A DNA stretch of 64,000 nt from JAWVFM01 sp963843315 (lineage in GTDB: Bacteria; Actinomycetota; Thermoleophilia; Solirubrobacterales; 70-9): positions 1 through 64,000 of the forward strand of contig CAWJJU010000001.1 in NCBI GenBank assembly GCA_963843315.1, written 5' to 3'. Under the pieces are notes generated by a model that was not told the DNA's origin, searched no databases, and worked only from the letters and a program-made list of their open reading frames with translations. Positions 53,960 through 64,000 of the stretch are shown one piece after another. Position 1 is the first letter of the stretch. Every line of letters begins with the position of its first letter. The position numbers were made by a program, and so were the translations under genes.

Positions 53960-54511
53960 CTACTTGCCGGCCTTCGCGTAGACGTCGCTCAGCAGGGAAT
54001 CCAGGTCGGGGACCTCGTATTCGGAGGTCAGCTGCGAGCGCGCGTCGTCCTGCGAGACGCCATCGAGGGCGAGCTTCAACGCCACGAGTCGCGCAGCCTG
54101 AGCATCGCCGCTCTTTGCCCCGCCGGCCGACGTCGGAGCGACCGCGGGGCTGGAGTTGGGCTCCACGACCTCCGGCTCGGGCTCGGGCTCCTGCGCGATC
54201 GGTGGCTCCGGCTCCGGCGGCGGCGCGGGCGTCTGCGGCTGCGGGTCGGGCTTCTTTGCCGGCGGTGGCGGCGGCGGCGCGGCCGCGGGCTTCGGAGCGG
54301 GGGCGCCGGTGATGCCAAGGCGGTCGCCCAGCTCCTCCAGCGCGGCGCGAGCGCCCTCGACCTTCTCCCGCGCCTCGGCCTCGGCACGCTCGCGGATCTC
54401 GCCCGCCTCCTTCTCGGCGGCGGCGACGATCTCGGTGGCCTGCTTCTGCGCCTCCTCCATCACCGCGCGGACGGATTCGGCGGCCTGCTTTGCGAGATCC
54501 TCGACGCTCAT
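53960..54511 (-). CDS. Coiled-coil protein with Pro/Ala-rich linker
   Basis: A protein of 183 residues. Residues 1-65 form a continuous charged heptad helix (MSVEDLAKQAAESVRAVMEE, EIVAAAEKEAGEIRERAEAE), like DivIVA or ATP-synthase-b type stalks. Then comes a long Pro/Ala/Glu linker (about 70-125) and a C-terminal helical domain (AARLVALKLALDGVSQDDAR, EVPDLDSLLSDVYAKAGK). Function unknown; the helix-linker-helix layout suggests a scaffold. Confidence 0.7.
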   Translation of the reverse strand: MSVEDLAKQAAESVRAVMEEAQKQATEIVAAAEKEAGEIRERAEAEAREKVEGARAALEELGDRLGITGAPAPKPAAAPPPPPPAKKPDPQPQTPAPPPEPEPPIAQEPEPEPEVVEPNSSPAVAPTSAGGAKSGDAQAARLVALKLALDGVSQDDARSQLTSEYEVPDLDSLLSDVYAKAGK

Positions 54512-54604
54512 CGCGCGAAAGCCTAGAGGCTGGGGCGAATCCGCCCCGCACCCCGGCCCGCGCGCATAGGATCGGTCAATCCCAAGACCACGGAGGTTTG
54601 CCCT

Positions 54605-54903
54605 ATGTCAGTGATCATGACCCTTCGCGTGAAGGCCGACGCTGCCGCGTTCGAGCGGTACGCAGCCGAGAACGGCGACACCCTGACCAGAATCGCCGAG
54701 GAGGCACGCTCGCACGGCGCGATTCACCACCAGTTCTGCGCCACCGACGACGAGCTCCTAGCCATCGACGAGTGGCCCGACGAAGCCTCGTTTCAGGGGT
54801 TCTTCGACGCGCAGACGGAGATCCCCGGAGTGATGGCGGCGGCGGGCGCCCAGGGCGAGCCCCACATCTACTTCGCCCGGGTCCTCGACACCCCGGACCG
54901 CTT

Positions 54904-54907
<4 letters not shown>
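54605..54907 (+). CDS. ABM-like (dimeric alpha+beta barrel) small protein
   Basis: A protein of 100 residues: VIMTLRVKADAAAFERYAAE, IHHQFCATDDELLAIDEWPD, EASFQGFFDAQTEIPGVMAA. The strand-helix-strand-strand pattern with EWPDEASFQ.FF is that of the antibiotic-biosynthesis-monooxygenase/dimeric barrel fold. Catalytic function is not evident. A TAGGAT element stands 32 bases upstream with GGAGGT before the ATG. It converges with uvrB, overlapping its 3' end by four bases. Confidence 0.8.
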
Positions 54908-56910
<2,003 letters not shown>

Positions 56911-56971
56911 CGCGCTCAGTGTAGGAGGCGGGTCAGGCAGGCTTCCTGGGCCCGGCTGAGATGTCCACGCG

Positions 56972-57040
56972 AGCCCGCGTCCCCAGGAGCTTTGGTCGAT
57001 TGGGGGTCCATACGACCCTCAAAGCACCAAAGCTCGGGCT
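56972..57040. promoter_or_regulatory. Large dyad between the MFS gene and uvrB
   Basis: GAGCTTTGGT (56987-56996) and ACCAAAGCTC (57026-57035) are perfect arms, framed by AGCCCG (56972) and CGGGCT (57035-57040). It lies just after the MFS stop and about 75 bases upstream of uvrB. It could end the MFS transcript or regulate uvrB. Confidence 0.45.
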
Positions 57041-58406
57041 AGGAGCTCGGTGATTCGGCGCGCAGCTCGCCCGTCGGCAGCTCGCGGCGCGAGCAGTCCT
57101 GGGTTCGGGGCTCGGCGGAGCGCCGACGCGGCCGGAGCGGCCGCTCGGGGTGACGAAACCGTCGTTGGTGCTCCGCGGCCCGGGCTCCCTCATCGGCCTC
57201 GTCAGCCGCTCGGTCGAATGCCACAGTCGCCACCGCCGCCGCGGCCAGCGCCGCGACGCCCGCCAGCACGAGGCCGGCGCGGGGGTTGACCGTTTCCGAG
57301 AGCCAGCCGGCGAGCGGGGCGCCGATCGGCGTGGAGCCCAGGAAGACGACCGAGTAGAGCGCCATCACGCGGCCGCGCATGTCGGGCTCGACGGAGAGCT
57401 GGAGGTGCGAGTTCACCGAGGCCGCGAAGGTGACGCTGGCCATGCCCAACGGGACCAGCAGCGCCACCTCGGCCCCGAGGCTCGGCGCGGCGGCGGCCAG
57501 CAGGCCGATGACGCCGAACGCGCCGGCCGAGAGCGTCATGAGCCGGGGCCCGGACCGGCCCCGAGCTCCGTTGACGAGGGCGCCGGTGACCGAGCCGACC
57601 GCCATCGCGGCCAACAGCAGCGCGTAGGTGGAGGCCGTGCCGCCGAACGTGAACCGCGCGATCAGGGGAAGGACGACCTGGAAGTTGAACGCCAGCGTGC
57701 CCACGATGGCCATCAGCAGCAACGGGACCAGCAGGTCGCGCGTTCCCGCCACGTAGCGGAAGGCCTCGCGGATCGCGCCCGGCCGGGAGGCGACCAGCCG
57801 CGGCGTGCGGAGCTCGCCGGGCGCCATGCCCGCCAGCGCCACCAGCATCGCGACGAAGGTGAGGGCGTTGAGGCCGAAGCAGGGCGCGACGCCCCAGATC
57901 GCGATCACCGCGCCGGCGATGGCGGGCCCCACGATCCGGGAGGTGTGGATGATCACGCTGTTGAGGCTGACCGCGTTGACGATGCGGTCGGGCCCGACCA
58001 TCTCGATGACGAAGCTCTGCCGCGCCGGGTTGTCGATGGCGTTCACCGCGCCGCGAGTGAACGCGGTCGCGTAGATCATCAGCGGCGTGACCACTCCGGT
58101 CGCGGTGACCGAGAGCAGGAACAGTGCCGGCACGGCCATCGCGGCCTGCGTCGCCATCAGCAGCTTGCGCTTCTCGAAGCGGTCGGCCAAAAGGCCTCCC
58201 CAGGCGCCGGCGAAGAGCAGGGGAACGAACTGCGAGGCGGTCGCGATGCCGACGGCGACTCCGCTACCGGTGAGGGAGAGCACGAGCCAGCCCTCGGCGA
58301 CCATCTGCATCCAGTTGCCGGAGACCGAGACCACCTGTCCCGCGAAATAGCGGCGGTAGTTGGGGACGGAGAGTGAGCTGAAGGTTCGCCTGACGTGCCT
58401 GCTCAC
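57039..58406 (-). CDS. MFS transporter (MFS_3/EntS-like)
   Basis: A protein of 455 residues. FSSLSVPNYRRYFAGQVVSV, SGNWMQMVAEGWLVLSLTGS and LLADRFEKRKLLMATQAAMA (motif A) are typical of the EntS-like MFS_3 group. About 12 helices end near residue 400. The final 55 residues (RRFRHPERPLRPRRRSAEPR) are basic and unlike the family, perhaps a read-on tail. It is coupled to the upstream MarR gene by a four-base overlap, so a MarR-controlled efflux operon is likely. Confidence 0.86.
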   Translation of the reverse strand: MSRHVRRTFSSLSVPNYRRYFAGQVVSVSGNWMQMVAEGWLVLSLTGSGVAVGIATASQFVPLLFAGAWGGLLADRFEKRKLLMATQAAMAVPALFLLSVTATGVVTPLMIYATAFTRGAVNAIDNPARQSFVIEMVGPDRIVNAVSLNSVIIHTSRIVGPAIAGAVIAIWGVAPCFGLNALTFVAMLVALAGMAPGELRTPRLVASRPGAIREAFRYVAGTRDLLVPLLLMAIVGTLAFNFQVVLPLIARFTFGGTASTYALLLAAMAVGSVTGALVNGARGRSGPRLMTLSAGAFGVIGLLAAAAPSLGAEVALLVPLGMASVTFAASVNSHLQLSVEPDMRGRVMALYSVVFLGSTPIGAPLAGWLSETVNPRAGLVLAGVAALAAAAVATVAFDRAADEADEGARAAEHQRRFRHPERPLRPRRRSAEPRTQDCSRRELPTGELRAESPSS

Positions 58407-58858
58407 GGAGTGTCTCCGTCGAGCAGGTGCTCGAGGACCTCGACGACTCGCTCGATGGCGGCGATGTCCTCGGACGGCAGGTCGCGGATCCGCCGCGCGA
58501 GGTAGGCGTTCTTGCGCTTTCGCATGCGATCGGTGAGCGTGCGGCCCGCAGGGGTCGAGGCGAGCAGGGCGCTGCGTGCGTCCGCCGGGTCGGCCGTGCG
58601 CGTCACGAGCCCCTGCTCGACGAGCCTGGCGACCACGCGCGTGGCGGTGGGCCGCTTCACGCGCTCGCGATCGGCCAGCTCGCTCGGCGTGAGCGGGCCG
58701 TGCACGTCGACGGTGACGAGCGCCGAGGCCTGAGAGGGGCTCAGCCCCACCCCGCCCTCCTGCCGGAGTCGCCGCGAGGTGCGGGTGATCGCGAGCCGAA
58801 GCCGTGACGCGAGGTGCGTCATGGCTTCTGAATTGAGTTGTTCGGTCTTCTGCGTCAT
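58403..58858 (-). CDS. MarR-family transcriptional regulator
   Basis: A protein of 151 residues. ASALVTVDVHGPLTPSELAD, RERVKRPTATRVVARLVEQG (recognition helix) and TRTADPADARSALLASTPAG (wing, D-x-R) are the MarR winged helix, flanked by dimerisation helices. It overlaps the MFS gene by four bases and faces a palindrome and a DoxX-family gene on the other side, which it probably also controls. Confidence 0.9.
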   Translation of the reverse strand: MTQKTEQLNSEAMTHLASRLRLAITRTSRRLRQEGGVGLSPSQASALVTVDVHGPLTPSELADRERVKRPTATRVVARLVEQGLVTRTADPADARSALLASTPAGRTLTDRMRKRKNAYLARRIRDLPSEDIAAIERVVEVLEHLLDGDTP

Positions 58859-58869
58859 TGATTAGCGTT

Positions 58870-58879
58870 GATAATTATC
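58870..58879. promoter_or_regulatory. AT-rich palindrome, probable MarR operator
   Basis: GATAATTATC is a perfect 10-base palindrome in an AT-rich patch between the divergent MarR and DoxX-type genes, 11 bases from the MarR ATG. Its base composition stands out in a GC-rich window. Confidence 0.45.
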
Positions 58880-58935
58880 TTAGCAAACTATCTCTTTCCA
58901 GTCCAGCCGGCGATCGACCGGTAGCGTCCCTCGGC

Positions 58936-59307
58936 GTGAGCCGCTCGCAGAAGGCCCTCGCGGGCTTCTTCACCTTCGCCGGGGTGATGCACTTCGTCAT
59001 TCCCCGCCGCTACGAGGCGATCGTGCCCGAGTACGTACCCCTCTCCCCCGAGCAGGCCGTTGTCTGGAGTGGGGTCGCGGAGATCGCCGGTGGCGTCGCG
59101 GTGGCGCCCGGGTCGACCCGCCGAGTCGCCGGCCCGTGGCTGATCGCCCTCCTTCTCGCCGTCTTCCCCGCCAACCTCAACATGGCGGTTCACCCCGAGC
59201 GGATCCGCGGCCTCGACACGCAGCGGATACCGCGGTGGCTGCTGTGGGCGCGCCTGCCGCTTCAGCCCCTGATGATGATCTGGGCCTGGCGCGCGACGCG
59301 CAACTAG
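58936..59307 (+). CDS. DoxX-family small membrane protein
   Basis: A protein of 123 residues from GTG 58936 (VSRSQKALAGFFTFAGVMHF). The in-frame upstream ATG would pass through the palindrome. Four hydrophobic segments; FAGVMHFVIPRRYEAIVPEY and GVAEIAGGVAVAPGSTRRVA are typical of DoxX/DoxD-like proteins. Such proteins belong to quinone or thiol-redox membrane complexes in some species; here only the fold is inferred. It overlaps the convergent gene by four bases. Confidence 0.82.
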   Translation: MSRSQKALAGFFTFAGVMHFVIPRRYEAIVPEYVPLSPEQAVVWSGVAEIAGGVAVAPGSTRRVAGPWLIALLLAVFPANLNMAVHPERIRGLDTQRIPRWLLWARLPLQPLMMIWAWRATRN

Positions 59308-61685
59308 TCGCCGGGTGCGGCGCCTGACAGAGCCTCGATCCAGTCCCAACGGTGCCCGCACAGCGTCGCTGCCTTGGATGCCGGGACCGAGTGGATGCGA
59401 GTGGTGGCGGGGTCCTCCGGGCTCAGAACCAGCGGCCCGATCGGCTCCGGTGCGCCGCCGCTTCCCGGATGCAGGTCGGAGCCGTGGAAGGTCACGGCGA
59501 TCCCGTGCCGTCCCGGCTGGAGCTCGGCCTCGCCCAGGCGCACGAACTCGCCCGCGTTGTTGAGGATGCCGCGCACCGACCCGGCCGGGCGGCCGTCGAC
59601 GCTCAGGTCAACCTGTGGGCGCACCGACCCTCCGAGCCACACTTCGTAGGCGCCCGCCGATGGGACGTTGAGCGTTGTGCTGATCGTCCCCGGGGTGCGC
59701 GGGACCAGCGCGCTCGCGTACGCGCGCGATTCCCAGGTCCTGGGATGCCGCATCGCCGCGGTCGCAACGGGCTCGATGGGTTTCCTGGGCACGGCCGCGA
59801 GCGTGCCCTGCGGGCCTGCCTCGGTCGCGAGCCGCGCGACGTCGCTGCACCGCGGCACGCCGGCGGGGTCCACCGGGCCGCCGAGCCCAAGGTGGTCGAC
59901 GACCTGGGAGGGGAACTCCGGGCCGCGCCGCCATTCCTCGTACGACTGCCCCCGGTACACCAGCCGGTAGGGGGACGGCGGCCGGCTCTGCGCGGGCGAG
60001 CGCCGCAGGACCAGGGTCCGGTAGGCCAGCAGCCCGTCGAGCTGGAAGCGGTCGGTGTCGGCCGACTCACCTTTGCGCAGGGGACGGCCGTCGAGCAGCG
60101 GGTCCAGCCTGCGCCTCAGCTCCGAGGCCCCCTCGGGGTCGCCGTCCCGGAGGAAGTGCCGGGCGCCGTAGGGCTCGTACTCGGTCATCAGGGTCGGGCC
60201 CTTGCCGGCGAGGTCGTTGCCGATCGCCTGCAGGTCGTCGAGCTGGCCCCGCGGAGCGAGGTTCACGCTCCGATAGGCGAGCGCGTTCGACCACAGCAAC
60301 CCGACCGCCATCACCAGCGCGAGCGCCGCCCCCAGCGCGCGCACGCCCATGCTCCACAGAGCGGCCGCGCCGAGCAGCGCAGCGAAGGGAATCGCGGGCG
60401 AGGCGGTGGCGAGCGCCTTGCCGCCCACCCAGGGAGAGCCCACGGTGTAGATCGCGATGCCCGCGAGCAGAACGCCGCCGACGTAGACCAGGGTCGCCCA
60501 CGAGCGCCGGCCCCAGGCAAGCGCCACGCCGATTCCCGCTCCGCCGACGGCCACCGCGATGAGGAGGTCCGGTGTCAGCTCGTGCGCGGGCACGAGACGG
60601 AAGTCGCCGACCGGCCAGATGCCGGCGACCTGCTCGAGGTGAAGCGGGTTGATGAGGTTGCCCAGCGCGGTGGCGCTGTCGAGCGGCGAGGAGGTTGGCG
60701 GCAACAGGCCCCCGGGCACGATCACGGGAAGGCTGAGAAGCGCCAGGGCCGCGGCGAACACCGCGGCGCGCCGCGCGGCGAGTAGGCCTCCCAGCGCCCG
60801 CACGGCGGCCCACAGCGCCGCCAGCAGAGGCGGCAGCAGCCACACCGCACCGCCGCCGGACAGCACCCCAACCGCCGCCGCCGCGACGAGCGCCAGGGCG
60901 GCAACGGGGGCCCGGCGGGCCGGCGAGGCGATCACCACCCCGGCCAGCACGGCGGCCGAGGCGATCAGCAGAGCCGCGGTCATCTCCTTGATGCCGCCCC
61001 ACAGGTAGTAGCCGTACAGCAGCGCCGGCTGAGCCGCGAGGAAGGCGACGCCAGCGCGAAGCCGCGACGAGGCCACGAGCCCCCGCGGCACCTCCCACAG
61101 GGCGAGAGCGAGCAGCGATCCCAGCACCGCCATGTAGGGCTGGATGACCCATGCGACGTCCTGGCCCACGAGGCCCCGTCCCACCCCCAGGGGCAGGAAC
61201 GCCCCGATCGGGTATCCCTTGCCGAGGTTGAACGCCAGCGTCGCCTCGTAGGTGGAGGGCGCCAGCCCCGACAGGCTGCGGCCGTGATCCATGATCCGGT
61301 CCGTGAGCGCCATCCAGGTCGCCGTGTCGTCGAGCTTGATGAAGCCCGCGAAGGTTGCCTCGCCGGAGAGGACGATCGGCGCCGCGTACACGGCGAAGAC
61401 GCCGGCCGCGGCGGCGCAGGCCCAGGGGTCGGGACGCCCAAGGCCGCCCCGGCGCCACGCCAGGGCGAACCCGGCCACGGCCATCGCGGCCGCCAGCGGT
61501 GTCGTCAGCCCGGCGGTGGCGTCGGCCCACGCCGTCATCTGGCCCACCACGACGACCGTCACGAGCCCGAGGGCAGGGACCACGGCGCCGGGGACCCAGC
61601 GGCCCAGCGCCTCGCGGGCCAGCAGGCCGCACCCGGCCAGCAGAACCAGCACGGCGAGCGGGAAGATGATCCAGTCGATCAGCAT
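59304..61685 (-). CDS. Large GT-C-like integral membrane protein
   Basis: A protein of 793 residues. About 12-14 hydrophobic segments fill residues 1-470. The first extracytoplasmic loop holds FIKLDDTATWMALTDRIMDH with Asp-Asp at the place of the GT-C catalytic acid. From about residue 480 a soluble region follows, with a C-terminal beta-sandwich (STTLNVPSAGAYEVWLGGSV, AELQPGRHGIAVTFHGSDLH). This fits a polyprenol-phosphate-sugar-dependent glycosyltransferase, but no sequence motif beyond DD supports it. Unknown in detail. Confidence 0.7.
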   Translation of the reverse strand: MLIDWIIFPLAVLVLLAGCGLLAREALGRWVPGAVVPALGLVTVVVVGQMTAWADATAGLTTPLAAAMAVAGFALAWRRGGLGRPDPWACAAAAGVFAVYAAPIVLSGEATFAGFIKLDDTATWMALTDRIMDHGRSLSGLAPSTYEATLAFNLGKGYPIGAFLPLGVGRGLVGQDVAWVIQPYMAVLGSLLALALWEVPRGLVASSRLRAGVAFLAAQPALLYGYYLWGGIKEMTAALLIASAAVLAGVVIASPARRAPVAALALVAAAAVGVLSGGGAVWLLPPLLAALWAAVRALGGLLAARRAAVFAAALALLSLPVIVPGGLLPPTSSPLDSATALGNLINPLHLEQVAGIWPVGDFRLVPAHELTPDLLIAVAVGGAGIGVALAWGRRSWATLVYVGGVLLAGIAIYTVGSPWVGGKALATASPAIPFAALLGAAALWSMGVRALGAALALVMAVGLLWSNALAYRSVNLAPRGQLDDLQAIGNDLAGKGPTLMTEYEPYGARHFLRDGDPEGASELRRRLDPLLDGRPLRKGESADTDRFQLDGLLAYRTLVLRRSPAQSRPPSPYRLVYRGQSYEEWRRGPEFPSQVVDHLGLGGPVDPAGVPRCSDVARLATEAGPQGTLAAVPRKPIEPVATAAMRHPRTWESRAYASALVPRTPGTISTTLNVPSAGAYEVWLGGSVRPQVDLSVDGRPAGSVRGILNNAGEFVRLGEAELQPGRHGIAVTFHGSDLHPGSGGAPEPIGPLVLSPEDPATTRIHSVPASKAATLCGHRWDWIEALSGAAPGD

Positions 61686-61740
61686 GCAGACAGCGGCCCG
61701 GCGACTCCTGCTCGAGGCGGCCGCTCAGGCTATCCGCGAC

Positions 61741-62301
61741 CTACAGGCCGAGCTCCGACGGGTACTTCCTTGCATACTCATCGCGCTTCGTGAGGACCTC
61801 CTGCACGTAGCCGCGCGTCTCGGGGAATTGGATGTCGTCGAGGGTGAGGTCGGACCCTCCCCACGAATCGACGTTGCTGGTTCCGGCGTTGTACGCGGCC
61901 AGGGCGGCGACCGTGTTGCCGCCGTAGCGATCCAGCAGATGGCGCAGGTAGAAGCAGCCGTAGCTGATGTTGATCTGCGGGTCGCGAAGGTCCGACGTGA
62001 CGAACGTCGAGCCGCCGCTGGCCTGCTCGATGCCCCGGGCGGTCTGCGGGGTGATCTGCATGAGGCCGATCGCCCCCGCGTTGGAGGTCTGGTCGACGAA
62101 ACGCGATTCCGCGTAGATCACGGCGGCCACGAGCGCGGGATCGAGGCCCTTGTCGTCGGCCTGCTGGCGAATTATGTCCTCGTGCTGGAGGGGAAGGGTG
62201 ATGTCGCGCAGCGCCTGGTCGACGTCGAGCCGGCCGATGACGATCGCGACCACGCCTCCCACGATCGCCGCGAGGCCGATCCGCACCAGGATGTGCCTCA
62301 T
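61741..62301 (-). CDS. Lytic transglycosylase (SLT, family 1-like)
   Basis: A protein of 186 residues. An N-terminal anchor (LVRIGLAAIVGGVVAIVIGR) is followed by the SLT domain: LDPALVAAVIYAESRFVDQT (catalytic Glu in YAES), SNAGAIGLMQITPQTARGIE (GLMQ), NISYGCFYLRHLLDRYGGNT and ALAAYNAGTSNVDSWGG (AYNAG). It cleaves peptidoglycan with 1,6-anhydro formation outside the membrane. It overlaps the coaE stop by four bases. Confidence 0.92.
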   Translation of the reverse strand: MRHILVRIGLAAIVGGVVAIVIGRLDVDQALRDITLPLQHEDIIRQQADDKGLDPALVAAVIYAESRFVDQTSNAGAIGLMQITPQTARGIEQASGGSTFVTSDLRDPQINISYGCFYLRHLLDRYGGNTVAALAAYNAGTSNVDSWGGSDLTLDDIQFPETRGYVQEVLTKRDEYARKYPSELGL

Positions 62302-62876
62302 CGCCCGAGCGCTGCCAGCGTCGGCATGAGGTCGGCGAGGGCGGCCTGCAGCTCGCCCCGCGAACCGTGATTCGCGACGACGTACGTCGCTCGCGCCTCC
62401 TTCTCGTGCGGCGGCAGCTGGCGGCCGTGGCGCTCGCCCACCAGGTCCGTGCCGCGGGCGGCGGCGCGCGCCTCGCGGACGTGGTCGGGCGCAGAGATGA
62501 CGATGGTCGCGTCGAAGGTGCCCTCAATGCCCGTCTCGAAGAGCAGCGGGACCTCGACCACCGCCACCTCCGTGCCGGGGGGCAGCTCCGTCGTCCAGCG
62601 GGCGATCCACTCGCCCACGAGCGGATGGAGCAGGGACTCGAGCCAGGCGAGCTCGCCGGGGTCCCCGAACACACGGGCGCCGATCACGCCGCGGTCGGCG
62701 CTGCCCTCAGGGGCAACCTCCGGTCCCCAGCGGTCAGTGAGCTTCGTCACCACGGGCTCATGATCGAGGAGCTGGTGGACGACAGCATCGCTCGAGATCG
62801 TCGCCGCGCCCAGGCGGTCAAAAGCGTCCAGGGCCGCTGACTTGCCGGCCGCGATCGCTCCGGTCAGGCCGATCAT
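62298..62876 (-). CDS. coaE: Dephospho-CoA kinase
   Basis: A protein of 192 residues from ATG 62876 (MIGLTGAIAAGKSAALDAFD), with the Walker A GAIAAGKS. ISSDAVVHQLLD, FGDPGELAWLESLLHPLVGE and VVEVPLLFETGIEGTFDATI are CoaE landmarks. It catalyses the last step of CoA synthesis; the upstream pan genes are elsewhere in the window. It follows rpsA by 52 bases, a common actinobacterial neighbourhood. Confidence 0.93.
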   Translation of the reverse strand: MIGLTGAIAAGKSAALDAFDRLGAATISSDAVVHQLLDHEPVVTKLTDRWGPEVAPEGSADRGVIGARVFGDPGELAWLESLLHPLVGEWIARWTTELPPGTEVAVVEVPLLFETGIEGTFDATIVISAPDHVREARAAARGTDLVGERHGRQLPPHEKEARATYVVANHGSRGELQAALADLMPTLAALGR

Positions 62877-62928
62877 CGCGGGCCTGCCGCCGCCGCTGGG
62901 GGAGTTCGGCGGCAGCACCGCCGGACCC

Positions 62929-64000
62929 TCAGGCGTCCGGGGAGGACTCGTCGGCTTCGGGGGTCTCCGCGGGGGCCTCGGAGGAGGCCTCAGGAGCGGC
63001 CTCGGAGGGATCCTCGGGGGCCGGCTCGGAGGGGGCCTCGGGGCGCTGGAGGGGGCCGGGGAAGGCCTCGTCGGAGTCGACGAGGGCGGGGCCCTCGTCG
63101 GCGGCCTCTTCGGCGATCGCGTCGGTGAGCTCCTGCGGGATGAGGTCGCGGAGCGGCAGGTTCTGAGTGGGCTGGGCGCGCTTGATCGACAGCGAGATGC
63201 GGCGGCGGCTCTCGTCGATCTCGAGGATCCGCACCCAGGTGTCCTCGCCCGGCTGCACGACCTCCGCGGGGTTCTCCACGTGGTGGTCGGCGAGCTCCGA
63301 GATGTGGACGAGGCCCTCGACGCCCGGGACGACCTCCACGAAGGCGCCGAAGGCGACCACCTTGGTGACCTTGCCCTCCAGCGCGTCGCCCTGCTTGTAC
63401 TCGTTGAGGACCTTCTGCCACGGGTCCTCCTGGGTCTGCTTGAGACCCAGCGAGATCCGCTGGCGGTCGCGATCGATGTCGAGCACCTTCACGCGAACCG
63501 TGTCGCCCACGGAGAGGATCTCCGAGGGGTGGTTGACGTGGCTCCAGGAGAGCTCGGAGATGTGAATCAGGCCGTCGATGCCCTCCAGGTCCACGAACGC
63601 GCCGAAGTCGACGATGTTGGAGATCTTGCCCTCCACGACCATGCCCGGCTCCAGGCGGCCGAGAATCTGCTCGCGGACCTCCTTGCGCTCCTCCTCGAGG
63701 ACGGCGCGACGGGAGAGGACCACGTTGTTGCGACTGCGGTTCAGCTCGATGACCTTGCACTCGAGCGTCTGGCCGCGGAAGTCGTCGAGGTTGTGGACGC
63801 GGCGGATGTCCACGAGCGAGGCAGGCAGGAAGCCGCGAACGCCGAGGTCGATGATCAGGCCGCCCTTGACGACCTCGATCACGAGCCCGTCGATGGGCTC
63901 GCCGGATTCGGCGGCCTGCTCGATCTTCCGCCAGGCCTTCTCGAAGCGCGCGCGCTTCTTGGAGAGGACGAGGCGGCCCTCCTGGTCCTCCTTGGTGAGG
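62929..64000 (-). CDS. rpsA: 30S ribosomal protein S1, 5' part beyond the window
   Basis: The frame is open to the right edge (LVLSKKRARFEKAW...). At least three S1 repeats are visible: GLVIEVVKGGLIIDLGVRGF, VEGKISNIVDFGAFVDLEGI and LEGKVTKVVAFGAFVEVVPG, each followed by a (G/I)L(V/I)HISEL-type strand and RISL(G/S). The first visible repeat lacks HISEL and instead reads LPASLVDIRRVHNLDDFRGQ, as in repeat 2 of S1. The C-terminal 65 residues are acidic, Pro/Glu/Ala-rich and likely disordered. S1 delivers mRNA to the 30S subunit. Confidence 0.93.
   Translation of the reverse strand, partial: LTKEDQEGRLVLSKKRARFEKAWRKIEQAAESGEPIDGLVIEVVKGGLIIDLGVRGFLPASLVDIRRVHNLDDFRGQTLECKVIELNRSRNNVVLSRRAVLEEERKEVREQILGRLEPGMVVEGKISNIVDFGAFVDLEGIDGLIHISELSWSHVNHPSEILSVGDTVRVKVLDIDRDRQRISLGLKQTQEDPWQKVLNEYKQGDALEGKVTKVVAFGAFVEVVPGVEGLVHISELADHHVENPAEVVQPGEDTWVRILEIDESRRRISLSIKRAQPTQNLPLRDLIPQELTDAIAEEAADEGPALVDSDEAFPGPLQRPEAPSEPAPEDPSEAAPEASSEAPAETPEADESSPDA

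Noticed and set aside
59352..60785. Plus-strand ORF of 477 codons
   Set aside because: Antisense to the GT-C-like membrane protein gene, low complexity.

Overview
The window is GC-rich (well above 60% by eye), with frequent GTG starts, ATGA/GTGA overlaps and actinobacterial-style gene content. Two genes (2680-3264, 4076-4687) carry an N-terminus reading close to TYANV..ALF..LGG..YAAFHLPKNSV, a layout I associate with Thermoleophilia (Solirubrobacterales/Gaiellales). With a K+-independent proton pyrophosphatase, a group 1h-like hydrogenase small subunit, Rex, a PanBCD cluster and S1, this points to a soil-type thermoleophilian actinobacterium. That placement is inference; no rRNA gene is present.

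Layout. 1-2.5 kb: an accessory, frame-disrupted locus with a nucleoside phosphorylase-fold protein, a TIGR02391/Ymh protein, a divergent HEPN-like protein and an unknown. It resembles a conflict/defence island. 2.6-6.3 kb: three direct copies of the 3' half of a tRNA-Met(CAU)-like gene, which separate lineage-specific secreted proteins (two paralogues, an NHL propeller). 6.3-10 kb: exported repeat proteins and a MarR/MFS drug-efflux pair. 10-21 kb: a very large secreted subtilase-like protein with FG-GAP repeats, a GAF histidine kinase, an EamA transporter, a heterodimeric ABC exporter and a lipoprotein. 20.9-21.9 kb: a broken HNH endonuclease gene with a LexA-type box, beside a degenerate tRNA-Gln.

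21.9-29.7 kb: one tight seven-gene operon (hydroxyacid oxidase, two amino-acid-permease/USP fusions, a small membrane protein, two TrkA/RCK proteins, an FAD reductase). 30-43.6 kb: housekeeping genes, namely hppA, a GCS2-type ligase, rex, the t6A genes tsaD/tsaB/tsaE with rimI, a family-4 uracil-DNA glycosylase, and panC-panD-panB. 43.6-49.2 kb: Ntn-hydrolase-like DUF1028, an acetyltransferase, a PAS-GGDEF-EAL protein and an orphan hydrogenase small subunit. 49.3-64 kb: uvrA (with a consensus SOS box), MFS pumps, VOC protein, uvrB, a MarR/MFS pair, a large GT-C-like membrane protein, a lytic transglycosylase, coaE and rpsA (cut by the right edge).

Reading frames are broken in several clusters (about 0.1-1.6, 8.5-9.2, 21.1-21.6, 44.1-44.9 and 47.0-48.7 kb), while the stretches between are nearly perfect. 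Because conserved housekeeping-type genes are hit as well as accessory ones, local consensus error is at least as likely as gene decay. Broken genes are therefore listed as single loci with the frame changes noted. No stretch above about 300 bases is free of a listed feature. The gaps at 3265-3511 and 3845-4075 hold nothing I recognise.
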